64,000 nt of DNA from Larkinella terrae (GTDB lineage Bacteria > Bacteroidota > Bacteroidia > Cytophagales > Spirosomataceae): contig NZ_WJXZ01000014.1 of NCBI RefSeq assembly GCF_009668025.1, forward strand, positions 1,521,097 through 1,585,096. Direction: 5' to 3'. Shown in pieces: positions 51,966 through 59,990 of this stretch. Position 1 is the stretch's first letter. Every line of letters starts with the position of its first letter. The notes under the pieces are model-generated. The model was not told where the DNA came from, did not search any database, and was given only the letters and a program-made list of their open reading frames with translations. The position numbers were made by a program, and so were the translations under genes.

Positions 51966-53015
51966 TCATTTTTTTGGCAGGAAACGATTTAAATTGACCC
52001 GAAATGACAAATGGCTGCTTCCGCCCACCGACGGTGTGCCGAGGGAGCGGGCATAGGTCAACTGGAATCCTTTGGCCTGAACCGCCACCCCGAAGGATAA
52101 ACCAGCGGCTCCCGAGCCGGTTGCCAGCCGGGCTTCCTGCCGACGCAGGTGGTTGTAGCCCGCCAGTAAATTAACATTCCGGTGAATCAGGAATTCCAGC
52201 CCAACGGCCAGATGCCGGACAATTTTCTCAGGAACCGCAATTTTCTTCGGAATCGGGTTGCCATTCAGATCGTAAGTGACATTCAGTGCCGGATCGTTGT
52301 ACACAATATCAAGCTGGTGCAGGTGATGGGCCGTCAGGGTTGCGCGAATGGGCAAATGTTCCGGTTTAACGGTCACACCGGCCTGTAAATCAAAGGGTAA
52401 GTCCGGGCCACCGGCCTGGCCGGGGAAAAACGTTTTCAGCCGAAAACCGGCATTTTTGGCGACCAGCCCAAAGACGAGTTCCTTTTCGGGATGGCGCCAG
52501 GTGCCGCCCAGATCGAACAAAACCGCAAAGGCCGAATAAGTATCGATGGACGAACCGACGGCTTTGAGCGTCGCGCCGAGCGTGAAATTGCCTTCGGTTC
52601 GGGCGTGGGTGAGGCTCAAGGCGTAGTCGCTGGAGGTAAAAGTACCGGTTTGGTTTCCCAGTAGATCCGTCTGATCGAAGTTGCCATACGTCAAATATTG
52701 CAACCCGACGGCCCACTGCCCGTTACCCCGAACCGGTAAACCGTATTGCAGCGAATAATAGCGTGTATCGGCAAAATAAGGCACGAAATTCAACACCAGT
52801 TGTTGGCGGGCCGAAGTGTCGAGTAAGGCCGGATTTTGTAACGAAAACTGCCCTTCGGGTCGCGTATTCGAAGCCGCAAGTCCACCCAGAGCCGCCACGC
52901 GGGCATTCGTCGGAACGGACAGAAAAATAAAGCTATCCTGCCCGCCGGGCGGCTGAGCCAAAGCTAGATAGGTTGTTAGAAAAAGTATAAGAAGTAAATA
53001 GGATTTCAAAGGCAA
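51966..53015 (-). CDS. porQ: Type IX secretion system protein PorQ
   Basis: 349 residues. Signal peptide cut near TYLALAQ-P. The mature protein opens with DSFIFLSVPTNARVAALGGLAASNTR and FSLQNPALLDTSARQQLVLNFVPYFADTRYYSLQYGLP, the typical PorQ/PorV-like start of an outer membrane beta-barrel, and ends in LTYARSLGTPSVGGSSHLSFRVNLNRFLPK. PorQ belongs to the T9SS attachment complex with PorU, PorV and PorZ. The T9SS cargo gene at 38,593-41,475 in this window depends on such a system. Alone in its unit. Confidence 0.88.
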   Translation of the reverse strand: MPLKSYLLLILFLTTYLALAQPPGGQDSFIFLSVPTNARVAALGGLAASNTRPEGQFSLQNPALLDTSARQQLVLNFVPYFADTRYYSLQYGLPVRGNGQWAVGLQYLTYGNFDQTDLLGNQTGTFTSSDYALSLTHARTEGNFTLGATLKAVGSSIDTYSAFAVLFDLGGTWRHPEKELVFGLVAKNAGFRLKTFFPGQAGGPDLPFDLQAGVTVKPEHLPIRATLTAHHLHQLDIVYNDPALNVTYDLNGNPIPKKIAVPEKIVRHLAVGLEFLIHRNVNLLAGYNHLRRQEARLATGSGAAGLSFGVAVQAKGFQLTYARSLGTPSVGGSSHLSFRVNLNRFLPKK

Positions 53016-53153
53016 TTCGTTCGTTCAACATCCGCTCCTGCGCTGGTCACTAAGGTACAATACTTAAGGGACGGAGCAAAATAGGTTCAAATACCTGCTG
53101 GTTGAATAAAAGGCATCATCAACCCTCTGCCGCAACCCCTTTGCCCTAGCTTC

Positions 53154-53882
53154 TCACAAAACATAACCCAGTTTTATTCCCAACGTCGCGCTGGGCCGTA
53201 AACCGCCCTGTTGGTTGCTCCAGAAGAGAAAACCGGGCGAGCGAATGACGTCTTCGTTGGTCGAGTTAAACCGGTAAGGCGTAAGGCTTCGAAAGCCGAA
53301 ACCGACGTAGAAATCGAGCAAAAACCGGTTGTCGCCGGGTAGCGTCAGGACGTACTGCCGACCAAATTTGGCGTGGATTCCCCAAACCGTGCGGTAGATC
53401 GGAAACGTTCCCTGTTCAAAATAGGCACAAGTGCCATCGACGCATTCCCGGCCCACCGCCGTTGTTTCCAAGGCGGTTATTTGTTTGAAAAACGTTTCGA
53501 TCGCGAAATACCGGCCAATGGGCGCGTTGGCATAATGCGGTCGGCGGAACCGGTAATATCGGCCCGCATAGCGTCGCCATTCGGCGCGGCCGCGCCAGAC
53601 TTCAAAATTTTCGTAATCCCTCCGCCGGGATGGGTACATATTAACCGCTTTCCAGCCATACCCAAATTCCGCCTGAACCGTATGGCGCGTGCTAAAGAGT
53701 CGCTCGGCCCCAAACTGAATCGTATTATCGGGGTCGAACAAAGCCAGTGGCGCAAACTTGACGACCCAGCGCGGAGGTCGATTCATAACCGGCGTCAGCG
53801 TATCGGGCAATAAAAACTGAGCCCAACCGATAGAAGGTAGCAACAGACACCAAATCAGCCCTTTCAAAAAACGATACGTCAT
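53154..53882 (-). CDS. Exported beta-rich protein of unknown function
   Basis: 242 residues with a signal peptide cut near SIGWAQ-F. The mature part is aromatic- and arginine-rich with strand-like spacing (WVVKFAPLALFDPDNTIQFGAERLF, FLLDFYVGFGFRSLTPYRF, ATLGIKLGYVL), resembling the DUF3575 type of small outer membrane barrels. C-terminal residues GIKLGYVL fit a barrel end. Not assigned beyond this. Start overlaps the LVIVD gene stop by 4 nt, so it is the last gene of a three-gene unit (55,200 to 53,154). Confidence 0.7.
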   Translation of the reverse strand: MTYRFLKGLIWCLLLPSIGWAQFLLPDTLTPVMNRPPRWVVKFAPLALFDPDNTIQFGAERLFSTRHTVQAEFGYGWKAVNMYPSRRRDYENFEVWRGRAEWRRYAGRYYRFRRPHYANAPIGRYFAIETFFKQITALETTAVGRECVDGTCAYFEQGTFPIYRTVWGIHAKFGRQYVLTLPGDNRFLLDFYVGFGFRSLTPYRFNSTNEDVIRSPGFLFWSNQQGGLRPSATLGIKLGYVL

Positions 53883-54640
53883 TGGATTTCGACCGGTAAT
53901 TTGCTGAGCAATGTCAGTTGCTGGGATGCGTCGTAGCGGTACTGGAAAATACCGTCTTTGCCGGTGACAATCAGCATCGAACGGTTCGGAATCACGTCGT
54001 AGGAGCGGATGTTATCGAAGGTTTTGATCAGTTGTAATTTAACCGGATCGGTCGCGTCGAAGACTTTCAGGCCGGAATCGCCCTCGGAAACGAACAGAAG
54101 ATTACCGTCGATGCCCAGTCCGTGCGGATTCGTCATGGCAATTGAATTGACCTGAACGGGATTGGCCAGATTGGAAATATCGACCACTTCGAGCCGGTTC
54201 GGGCCGGAGTTGCAGGCCGTACCACTGCGGAGCGTCACGTAGGCATAGTTACCCTGCGCCACCACCGGATCGCAGCTGAAAATGTGCCGATACAAGGCTG
54301 TTTGCTGCGGTTTGGCCGGATTTTCCAGGTTCATGATGTACATCCCGGTTTGCGTCCCGATGAAGAGATGGCGGTTATACGGGAAGATCGTTTCGACGCC
54401 GAAACCCAGCGAAACTTTGCTGAGGCTCGTCGGCTGACCACTTTGCTGGACATCGTATACCTGCAAACTGTTTTGATTCACGACGTATAAATAGTTGCCT
54501 GCCACGGCAAACCGGGCCATCGAACCACCGGTTCCGCTGCCGCCGTTGGGATTGACCGCAACGCTGTCTTTGCTGCCCACTTCGGAACAACCCACCAGCG
54601 TTACTAACCCGATCAGAAGTATAAGGAGCTGATTTTTCAT
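53879..54640 (-). CDS. LVIVD-repeat lipoprotein
   Basis: 253 residues from the ATG at 54,640 (MKNQLLILLIGLVTLVGC) with lipobox Cys18. The longer reading to 54,727 lies inside the preceding gene and is not a leader. Repeats of about 40 residues containing VAGNYLYVVNQNSLQVYDV, LFIGTQTGMYIMNLENP, YAYVTLRSG and LEVVDISNLANPVQV are LVIVD-type propeller blades. The C-terminal residues LLSKLPVEIQ end the last blade. Probably anchored at the outer membrane facing either side. Ligand unknown. Overlaps the next gene by 4 nt. Confidence 0.82.
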   Translation of the reverse strand: MKNQLLILLIGLVTLVGCSEVGSKDSVAVNPNGGSGTGGSMARFAVAGNYLYVVNQNSLQVYDVQQSGQPTSLSKVSLGFGVETIFPYNRHLFIGTQTGMYIMNLENPAKPQQTALYRHIFSCDPVVAQGNYAYVTLRSGTACNSGPNRLEVVDISNLANPVQVNSIAMTNPHGLGIDGNLLFVSEGDSGLKVFDATDPVKLQLIKTFDNIRSYDVIPNRSMLIVTGKDGIFQYRYDASQQLTLLSKLPVEIQ

Positions 54641-54651
54641 CACCTGGAAAG

Positions 54652-55200
54652 TTAGCGGTAGCATTTTGGGTTGGTGAGCGTAGCGATTTCCCAGCGGACA
54701 ACAATTCCTTTGTCGCGGTTCGCGCACTCGAACTGCACCCCGCGCTGTTGTGGGTAGGAGGGATACGGGTAAGCATCTTTGACCCGCTTGAGCACCTTCA
54801 CCTGGCGGGGATCGGAAATATCGAGGGCCACGAGGTCAACCGAATTATCGGCGTACAGCACCTCATCCTTGACGGCCATGTCGACGTTGCCCGGCACCGA
54901 CACGAACGAAATCTTCTGCGGGTTGGCCGGATCGCTGTTGTCGACAATATGGATGCCCTTGCCCTGTTCGTTAATGAACAAAAAACCGCCTTTAATGTAT
55001 ATCTTTCCGGGGTTTCTGAGCGGCTGCGGGGCCAGTGTTTTAATCGTGCTGATTTCTTCGTAGGAAGCATAAACGGGGCGTAATGCCTGAACCGTACGTT
55101 CCGGCGCGGTATCACGGTTCGTTTCGCAGCCAAAAACCGCCAGGAACAGGAGGGGGACAGTAAACCGGCGAACCCAATTGGGAGTAGAGAGGTATGTCAT
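54652..55200 (-). CDS. LVIVD-type lipoprotein, short
   Basis: 182 residues. Leader (VPLLFLAVFGC) with lipobox Cys25. The body has two LVIVD-like blades: GGFLFINEQGKGIHIVDNSDPANPQKISFVSVPG and DEVLYADNSVDLVALDISDPRQVKVLKRVKD, fewer than in the downstream protein. It ends in CANRDKGIVVRWE...NPKCYR with two cysteines that may form a disulfide. First gene of the three-gene set; the stop is 11 nt before the next start. The two lipoproteins may have arisen by duplication. Confidence 0.78.
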   Translation of the reverse strand: MTYLSTPNWVRRFTVPLLFLAVFGCETNRDTAPERTVQALRPVYASYEEISTIKTLAPQPLRNPGKIYIKGGFLFINEQGKGIHIVDNSDPANPQKISFVSVPGNVDMAVKDEVLYADNSVDLVALDISDPRQVKVLKRVKDAYPYPSYPQQRGVQFECANRDKGIVVRWEIATLTNPKCYR

Positions 55201-55249
55201 AGAAAATGTGCAGGTTTGTGCCTGTAGGATACAAATTCGCTCAAAAACG

Positions 55250-55277
55250 TTGGATTCGTTAATAAAATTTATTTTTG
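55250..55277 (+). promoter_or_regulatory. Promoter of the acyl-CoA carboxylase gene
   Basis: TTG (55,250-55,252), 17 nt, TATTTTTG (55,270-55,277): a full Bacteroidota promoter, 28 nt before the ATG at 55,305. It excludes the earlier frame opening at 55,275. Confidence 0.6.
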
Positions 55278-55304
55278 TTGCTAATCATTCAATTCAACCC
55301 GTGC

Positions 55305-56861
55305 ATGGACACCGAGATTAAGTCTACTAAAACCGAGATTCTGGATCACAAAAACGCCGAGGCCGAATTGGGAGGAGGGCAAAAACGCATCGACGCGCAG
55401 CATAAAAAGGGCAAATTGACCGCCCGGGAGCGCATTGCGCTGTTGGTTGACGAAGGCACTTTTGAAGAAATCGGCAAGTTTGTCATGCACCGCACCCGCG
55501 ATTTTGGATTGGACAAAGAGCATTACCTCGGCGACGGGGTAGTGACGGGATATGGCACCGTCAACGGTCGGTTGACGTACGTTTTTGCGCAGGATTTTAC
55601 GGTTTTTGGGGGCGCTTTGTCCGAAACGCACGCGGAAAAGATTTGTAAAATTCTGGAACTGGCCCTCAAAAATGGCGCTCCGGTGATTGGATTGAACGAT
55701 TCGGGCGGAGCACGCATTCAGGAAGGTGTTTTGTCGCTGGCGGGTTATGCCGATATTTTTTACCGCAATACGCAGGCGTCGGGCGTTGTGCCGCAGATTT
55801 CCGCGATTATGGGACCGTGCGCGGGTGGGGCGGTTTATTCACCGGCCATTACGGATTTTATTCTGATGGTCGAAAATTCGTCCTACATGTTTGTCACGGG
55901 GCCGAACGTGGTGAAAACTGTTACGCACGAGAATGTGACCGCCGAGGAGTTGGGCGGAGCCAGCACGCACAGTACCAAATCCGGCGTTACGCATTTTGCC
56001 TGCGCCAACGAACTCGAATGTATTCAATACATAAAAAAACTATTGAGTTACGTCCCGCAAAATTGTGAGGATGAGCCGGTTCGGTTGCCGTATGAGGCTG
56101 CGGACGAAAACCGCTCCAAGCTGAAAACGATCATTCCCGACAACCCGAATCAGCCGTACGACATGCGCGAGGTGATCGAGGAAATTGTGGATGGCGGTAG
56201 TTTTTTCGAAGTGCACAAAGCATTTGCCGAAAACATTGTGGTCGGTTTTGCCCGGCTGGCGGGCCGGAGCATCGGCGTGGTTGGCAACCAGCCTGCGGTT
56301 CTGGCGGGGGTTCTGGACATCGACGCCAGCACCAAAGCGGCCCGGTTTGTGCGGTTTTGCGACAGTTTCAATATTCCGCTGCTGGTGCTCGAAGACGTAC
56401 CCGGTTTTTTGCCCGGCACCGATCAGGAGTGGAACGCCATCATCACGAACGGCGCAAAACTGCTCTACGCCTTTTGCGAAGCAACCGTACCGCGCGTGAC
56501 GGTTATTACCCGAAAAGCCTACGGGGGCGCTTACGACGTGATGAATTCCAAGCACATCGGCGCCGACATGAACTACGCCTGGCCGACCGCCGAAATCGCG
56601 GTGATGGGCGCGAGCGGGGCCGCCGAAATCATTTTCAAACGCGAGATTGCCGAATCGGCCGATCCGCAGGCGAAGTTGCAGGAGAAAGTGCAGGACTACA
56701 CCAATAAGTTCGCCAATCCGTACCGGGCCGCCCACCGGGGCTACATCGACGAGGTGATTTACCCCGAACAAACCCGCCAGAAACTGATCCGGGCGTTCCA
56801 GATGCTGGAAAACAAAGTGGCGACGATGCCGAAGAAAAAACACGGGAATATTCCGTTGTAA
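55305..56861 (+). CDS. pccB: Acyl-CoA carboxylase carboxyltransferase (propionyl/methylmalonyl-CoA type)
   Basis: 518 residues from the ATG at 55,305. The two crotonase-like halves of biotin-dependent carboxyltransferases are complete: [19 protein letters not shown] and [34 protein letters not shown] in the N half, [27 protein letters not shown] and [32 protein letters not shown] in the C half. It carboxylates a short acyl-CoA, probably propionyl-CoA, with a separate biotin subunit. That partner gene is not in the window. The gene stands alone with its own promoter. Confidence 0.92.
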   Translation: MDTEIKSTKTEILDHKNAEAELGGGQKRIDAQHKKGKLTARERIALLVDEGTFEEIGKFVMHRTRDFGLDKEHYLGDGVVTGYGTVNGRLTYVFAQDFTVFGGALSETHAEKICKILELALKNGAPVIGLNDSGGARIQEGVLSLAGYADIFYRNTQASGVVPQISAIMGPCAGGAVYSPAITDFILMVENSSYMFVTGPNVVKTVTHENVTAEELGGASTHSTKSGVTHFACANELECIQYIKKLLSYVPQNCEDEPVRLPYEAADENRSKLKTIIPDNPNQPYDMREVIEEIVDGGSFFEVHKAFAENIVVGFARLAGRSIGVVGNQPAVLAGVLDIDASTKAARFVRFCDSFNIPLLVLEDVPGFLPGTDQEWNAIITNGAKLLYAFCEATVPRVTVITRKAYGGAYDVMNSKHIGADMNYAWPTAEIAVMGASGAAEIIFKREIAESADPQAKLQEKVQDYTNKFANPYRAAHRGYIDEVIYPEQTRQKLIRAFQMLENKVATMPKKKHGNIPL

Positions 56862-56932
56862 ATTGACTTATTGATCAGCATGGAAAAGCAGCAGTTAACC
56901 TACTTCAAGATTGAAAATTCCAAGCGGTTCGA

Positions 56933-57847
56933 TTAAAAATACGCTTTCATCGCTTTAGGATACTGGGGAATAGCCTGTTCTGGCTCGGCAATGTCGGGGT
57001 GCCAGAGTTTTTCCCATTCAAAACTGTAATAGCCTTCGTATTTCCCGGCTTTCAGGGAGTCGATGGCTTCCCGAAGCGGGGCCTCGCCCTGGCCAGTCAA
57101 TACGTACTGGTGCTTCCCGTCTGTAATTTTGGCGTCTTTTACATGGACGTGCCGAATGTACGGTTTCAGTTTCCGGTATACCTCCGCCGGAGCTTCGTGT
57201 GCATCGGCCCACATGTTGAAGATGTCCCAAATTAAGCCAACTTTGGGATGTTTCGCGGCTTCCATGATTTGGACCAGCAGGTCGCTTCGGGTCAGTTCAC
57301 CATGCGATTCCAGCAGAACCGTTACGGAACTTTGTTTTGCATAGTCGCCCAGCGTCAGCAACCCTTCACTGATAAGCTGAAGGGTTTTTTCACGGCTTTG
57401 GTCAGGTGGGAGTTGGTCGGGGAAAACGCGAACATAGGGGCAATTGAGCCGTTGCGCCAGGTCGATAAACCGTTGGGCTTCGTCCAGATTTTTGGCTCGT
57501 CTAGTCGCGTCGGCATGGTGCAGTTGAGCTGATGACCCCAGATTACAGATCCGAATTCCCAGGTCGGCAAACCGGGTGCGGGTTTCCTTCGCCTGACTTG
57601 CCGTACGGAAAGCCGGGCTTTTGGTCAGATCCAGCTCACCCTCCAGACCCCGAAATTCTACCGCCTGATAACCGGTCGTCATGGCGGTTTTCAGAATTGT
57701 ATCGAGGTTCCATTTGGGACATCCGAGGGTGGAGAAGGCAAGTTGTGGATTTTTCGAACCGAAACCCGATAAAGTGCCGGACAAAGCTGTTGCCAGCCCA
57801 ACTGCGGTTATTTTGAGTGCGGAACGGCGAGTTAGTGGGGACATCAT
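56933..57847 (-). CDS. Sugar phosphate isomerase/epimerase (xylose isomerase-like TIM barrel)
   Basis: 304 residues. The N-terminus SPLTRRSALKITAVGLATALSG is a Tat-type leader with twin Arg, so export in folded form is likely. TIM-barrel AP endonuclease-2 fold with metal-binding positions: VLLESHGEL (Glu), VGLIWDIFNMWADAHEA (Asp, His), YIRHVHVKDAK and YYSFEWEKLWHPDI (Glu, His). Such exported enzymes are common in Bacteroidota and act on sugars or inositols; the substrate is unknown. The start could also be at the second Met. It converges with the carboxyltransferase gene. Confidence 0.87.
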   Translation of the reverse strand: MMSPLTRRSALKITAVGLATALSGTLSGFGSKNPQLAFSTLGCPKWNLDTILKTAMTTGYQAVEFRGLEGELDLTKSPAFRTASQAKETRTRFADLGIRICNLGSSAQLHHADATRRAKNLDEAQRFIDLAQRLNCPYVRVFPDQLPPDQSREKTLQLISEGLLTLGDYAKQSSVTVLLESHGELTRSDLLVQIMEAAKHPKVGLIWDIFNMWADAHEAPAEVYRKLKPYIRHVHVKDAKITDGKHQYVLTGQGEAPLREAIDSLKAGKYEGYYSFEWEKLWHPDIAEPEQAIPQYPKAMKAYF

Positions 57848-58081
57848 AACGAAGAACAGGCGTTGAAGCGTTGAACGAATGGTCGGTTGTTGGCTTTCGC
57901 CAATTTAGCATCAGATATGAATACTGTCCAAATTAAATGTGAAGTGGCAGGCAACCAACCGGGAACCGGCTATGGAATAGGAATTGATTGCGTAGAATCC
58001 GAATAAAATTACCGTTCAGAAAAAAAAACGGCTGTTTCGTAGGGGGATCGATCCATTTGGGTGTCATATCCGTGGTTGCAG

Positions 58082-58113
58082 TTGAGTAGGTTCAAAAAAG
58101 AGTGGTAGATTTG
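58082..58113 (+). promoter_or_regulatory. Promoter of the FecI-type sigma gene
   Basis: TTG (58,082-58,084), 21 nt, TAGATTTG (58,106-58,113), 23 nt before the GTG start at 58,137. The upstream region from 57,848 holds no other recognisable feature besides A-rich tracts. Confidence 0.5.
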
Positions 58114-58136
58114 CCAAGAAAAACTGACGCAACTAC

Positions 58137-58715
58137 GTGCAACTGACTGACCAGGAATTAATTCATGCGATCCGACTGGGTAACGAACCCGCGTTTGAGG
58201 CCGTTTTCCGGCAGCATTACGCTTCGTTATGCCAGTATGCCCGCACTTTCCTGCACGATTGGGATGATGCCGAAGAAGCGGTGCAGGCGGTTTTTCTGGC
58301 GGTTTGGGAGAAGCGCGATAGTCTGGAAATTACGGTTTCGCTGAAGTCGTATCTGTACCGGTCGGTGCATAACCGCTGCCTGAATCGCATCCGGCATTTG
58401 TCGGTACAGGCCGAGCACCGGGAGCAGGCGGTTTTCGAAGTTGAGCTGTACCAGTCGGCCTCGGAGGCTCCGATGCAGTCATTGATTGCCGATGAACTGT
58501 CGGACCGGCTGCAGGTGGCCATTCAGCGGTTGCCGGAACAATGCCGGCTGATCTTTTCGATGAGCCGGTTTGAAGAAATGAAGTACCAGGAAATTGCCGA
58601 TCAACTCGGGCTTTCCATCAAAACAGTGGAAAACCAGATCGGGAAAGCCCTGCGTATTTTACGAACGGAACTGGCCGATTACCTGCCCATTTTGTTCATG
58701 TTGTTTTTAAATTAA
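58137..58715 (+). CDS. FecI-like ECF RNA polymerase sigma factor
   Basis: 192 residues starting at a GTG (no ATG fits). Region 2: HAIRLGNEPAFEAVFRQHYASLCQYARTFLHDWDDAEEAVQAVFLAVWEKRDSL. Region 4: LPEQCRLIFSMSRFEEMKYQEIADQLGLSIKTVENQIGKAL, the Bacteroidota FecI type. It should be released by the FecR protein encoded 102 nt downstream. In polysaccharide or siderophore uptake loci such sigma factors drive a TonB receptor gene, but here the third gene is the STN-repeat protein. The C-terminus is hydrophobic (YLPILFMLFLN). Confidence 0.93.
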   Translation: MQLTDQELIHAIRLGNEPAFEAVFRQHYASLCQYARTFLHDWDDAEEAVQAVFLAVWEKRDSLEITVSLKSYLYRSVHNRCLNRIRHLSVQAEHREQAVFEVELYQSASEAPMQSLIADELSDRLQVAIQRLPEQCRLIFSMSRFEEMKYQEIADQLGLSIKTVENQIGKALRILRTELADYLPILFMLFLN

Positions 58716-58720
58716 GAAGG

Positions 58721-58800
58721 TAGAGGAGAGACAAGAGAGTTAGACAAAAAATGTTTGCATGTAATTGATAATCTGAATCTTATATCTCATGTCTTGAATC
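58721..58800. repeat. Intergenic word repeat, family D (copy D3, degenerate)
   Basis: Words of family D (GAGAGACAAGAGAGTTAGAC at 58,725-58,744) face ATATCTCATGTCTTGAATC (58,782-58,800). Complementarity is only partial. The right block is close in wording to the flank of D1 (GACATGAGATAA). Occupies the sigma-fecR gap. Confidence 0.5.
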
Positions 58801-58817
58801 TTTACGCTAGAAAATAA

Positions 58818-59912
58818 ATGCCTGACCAATCCGAAAACCGAATCGATGACGACCTGCTGGGGAAATTCCTGGCCGGGGAGACGGATGCTGCCGAATCGGA
58901 GCGGGTACAGCAGTGGCTGAATCAGGAAAATTCCGAGCGACAGGAGTTTGACCGGTTCGAACTGATCTGGAACAAAGCCGGTACACTCGGTCAGAAATCC
59001 GACCCGGCGTCGATTCCGGTCAATACCGATGCGGCCTGGCAAAAAATGCGGGGAAAAATGCGATCGCAACCCGTGATCGACGTGAAACCGGATGCGCCAA
59101 AACCGCTTCCGGTTGAACCGGATCCCGTTATCAAACCACTGCCCGTACAACCCGTCCGGACGATTCAACGACCAGGCTGGTATAAATCACCGGTTTGGGC
59201 GGTTGCAGCTATGGCGGTTTTGCTGTCGGGTCTGCTGTGGTTTTTCCTGAAAGAAACCGAAACCGTTCCCGTTACGGAGGTTGCCGCCGTGACGAAAGAG
59301 CAGAAATTGGAGAAAATTCTACCGGATGGCAGCCGGGTTTTCCTGAATCAAAACAGCAAACTGACCTATCCCGAAGCGTTTGCGGCCGACAGTCGCGAAG
59401 TGGAGCTGACCGGCGAAGCGTTCTTTGATGTGAAGCCCGATCCGACCAAACCGTTCCGGATTCGCGTTCGGAATACAACCGTTCAGGTGCTGGGAACTTC
59501 GTTCAGTATCCGGGCTTATACCAACGACGTTCAGGTGGCCGTTCGGACCGGAAAGGTGCGGTTCTCAGCTAAAAACAAGGAAATTACCCTGATTAAAGAT
59601 GAACAGGCGGCTTTCAATGCCGTAAAAGATACGATCATCAAAGCGTCCAAATTCGACGTTAACGCGATGGCGTTCCAGACCGGTCGGCTGGTGTTTGAAA
59701 AGGAACCGCTCAGCAGTGTGATCAAAACGCTGAACGAAGTCTATCACGCCGATATTCACCTTGCAAATGAACAGATTGCCAATTGCCTGGTCACATCTAC
59801 TTTTGAAAATGATAATTTAGACCATGTTCTTAATATAACTGCAGATGCCATGAGTTTGCGCATTCTGCGGAATGGAAACCGCGTCACCCTGGACGGCAAA
59901 AAGTGCGAGTAA
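58818..59912 (+). CDS. FecR family anti-sigma factor
   Basis: 364 residues. The cytoplasmic N-terminus DLLGKFLAGETDAAESERVQQWLNQ is the sigma-binding part. One membrane segment (SPVWAVAAMAVLLSGLLWFFL, about 123-143) leads to the periplasmic FecR domain with the strand pattern KILPDGSRVFLNQNSKLTYPEAFAADSREVELTGEAFFDVKPD and FRIRVRNTTVQVLGTSFSIRAY. The C-terminal DUF4974 domain (GRLVFEKEPLSSVIKTLNEVYHADIHL) normally touches the STN domain of the outer membrane partner. Regulates the preceding sigma factor. The STN partner follows 78 nt downstream. Confidence 0.93.
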   Translation: MPDQSENRIDDDLLGKFLAGETDAAESERVQQWLNQENSERQEFDRFELIWNKAGTLGQKSDPASIPVNTDAAWQKMRGKMRSQPVIDVKPDAPKPLPVEPDPVIKPLPVQPVRTIQRPGWYKSPVWAVAAMAVLLSGLLWFFLKETETVPVTEVAAVTKEQKLEKILPDGSRVFLNQNSKLTYPEAFAADSREVELTGEAFFDVKPDPTKPFRIRVRNTTVQVLGTSFSIRAYTNDVQVAVRTGKVRFSAKNKEITLIKDEQAAFNAVKDTIIKASKFDVNAMAFQTGRLVFEKEPLSSVIKTLNEVYHADIHLANEQIANCLVTSTFENDNLDHVLNITADAMSLRILRNGNRVTLDGKKCE

Positions 59913-59990
59913 TTCGTTCGGAAGTTGATGGAAACGTAGGGGAGAAGGCTTCTCAGGGTGTCATTCATCCACACGCAGCACACTCGTAAC

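Noticed and set aside
56880-56936. 18-codon frame (MEKQQLTYFKIENSKRFD) after the carboxyltransferase gene
   Set aside because: It has a clean ATG and stop, but it is too short to judge, overlaps the end of the convergent gene by 4 nt and has no visible family. It could be a remnant.
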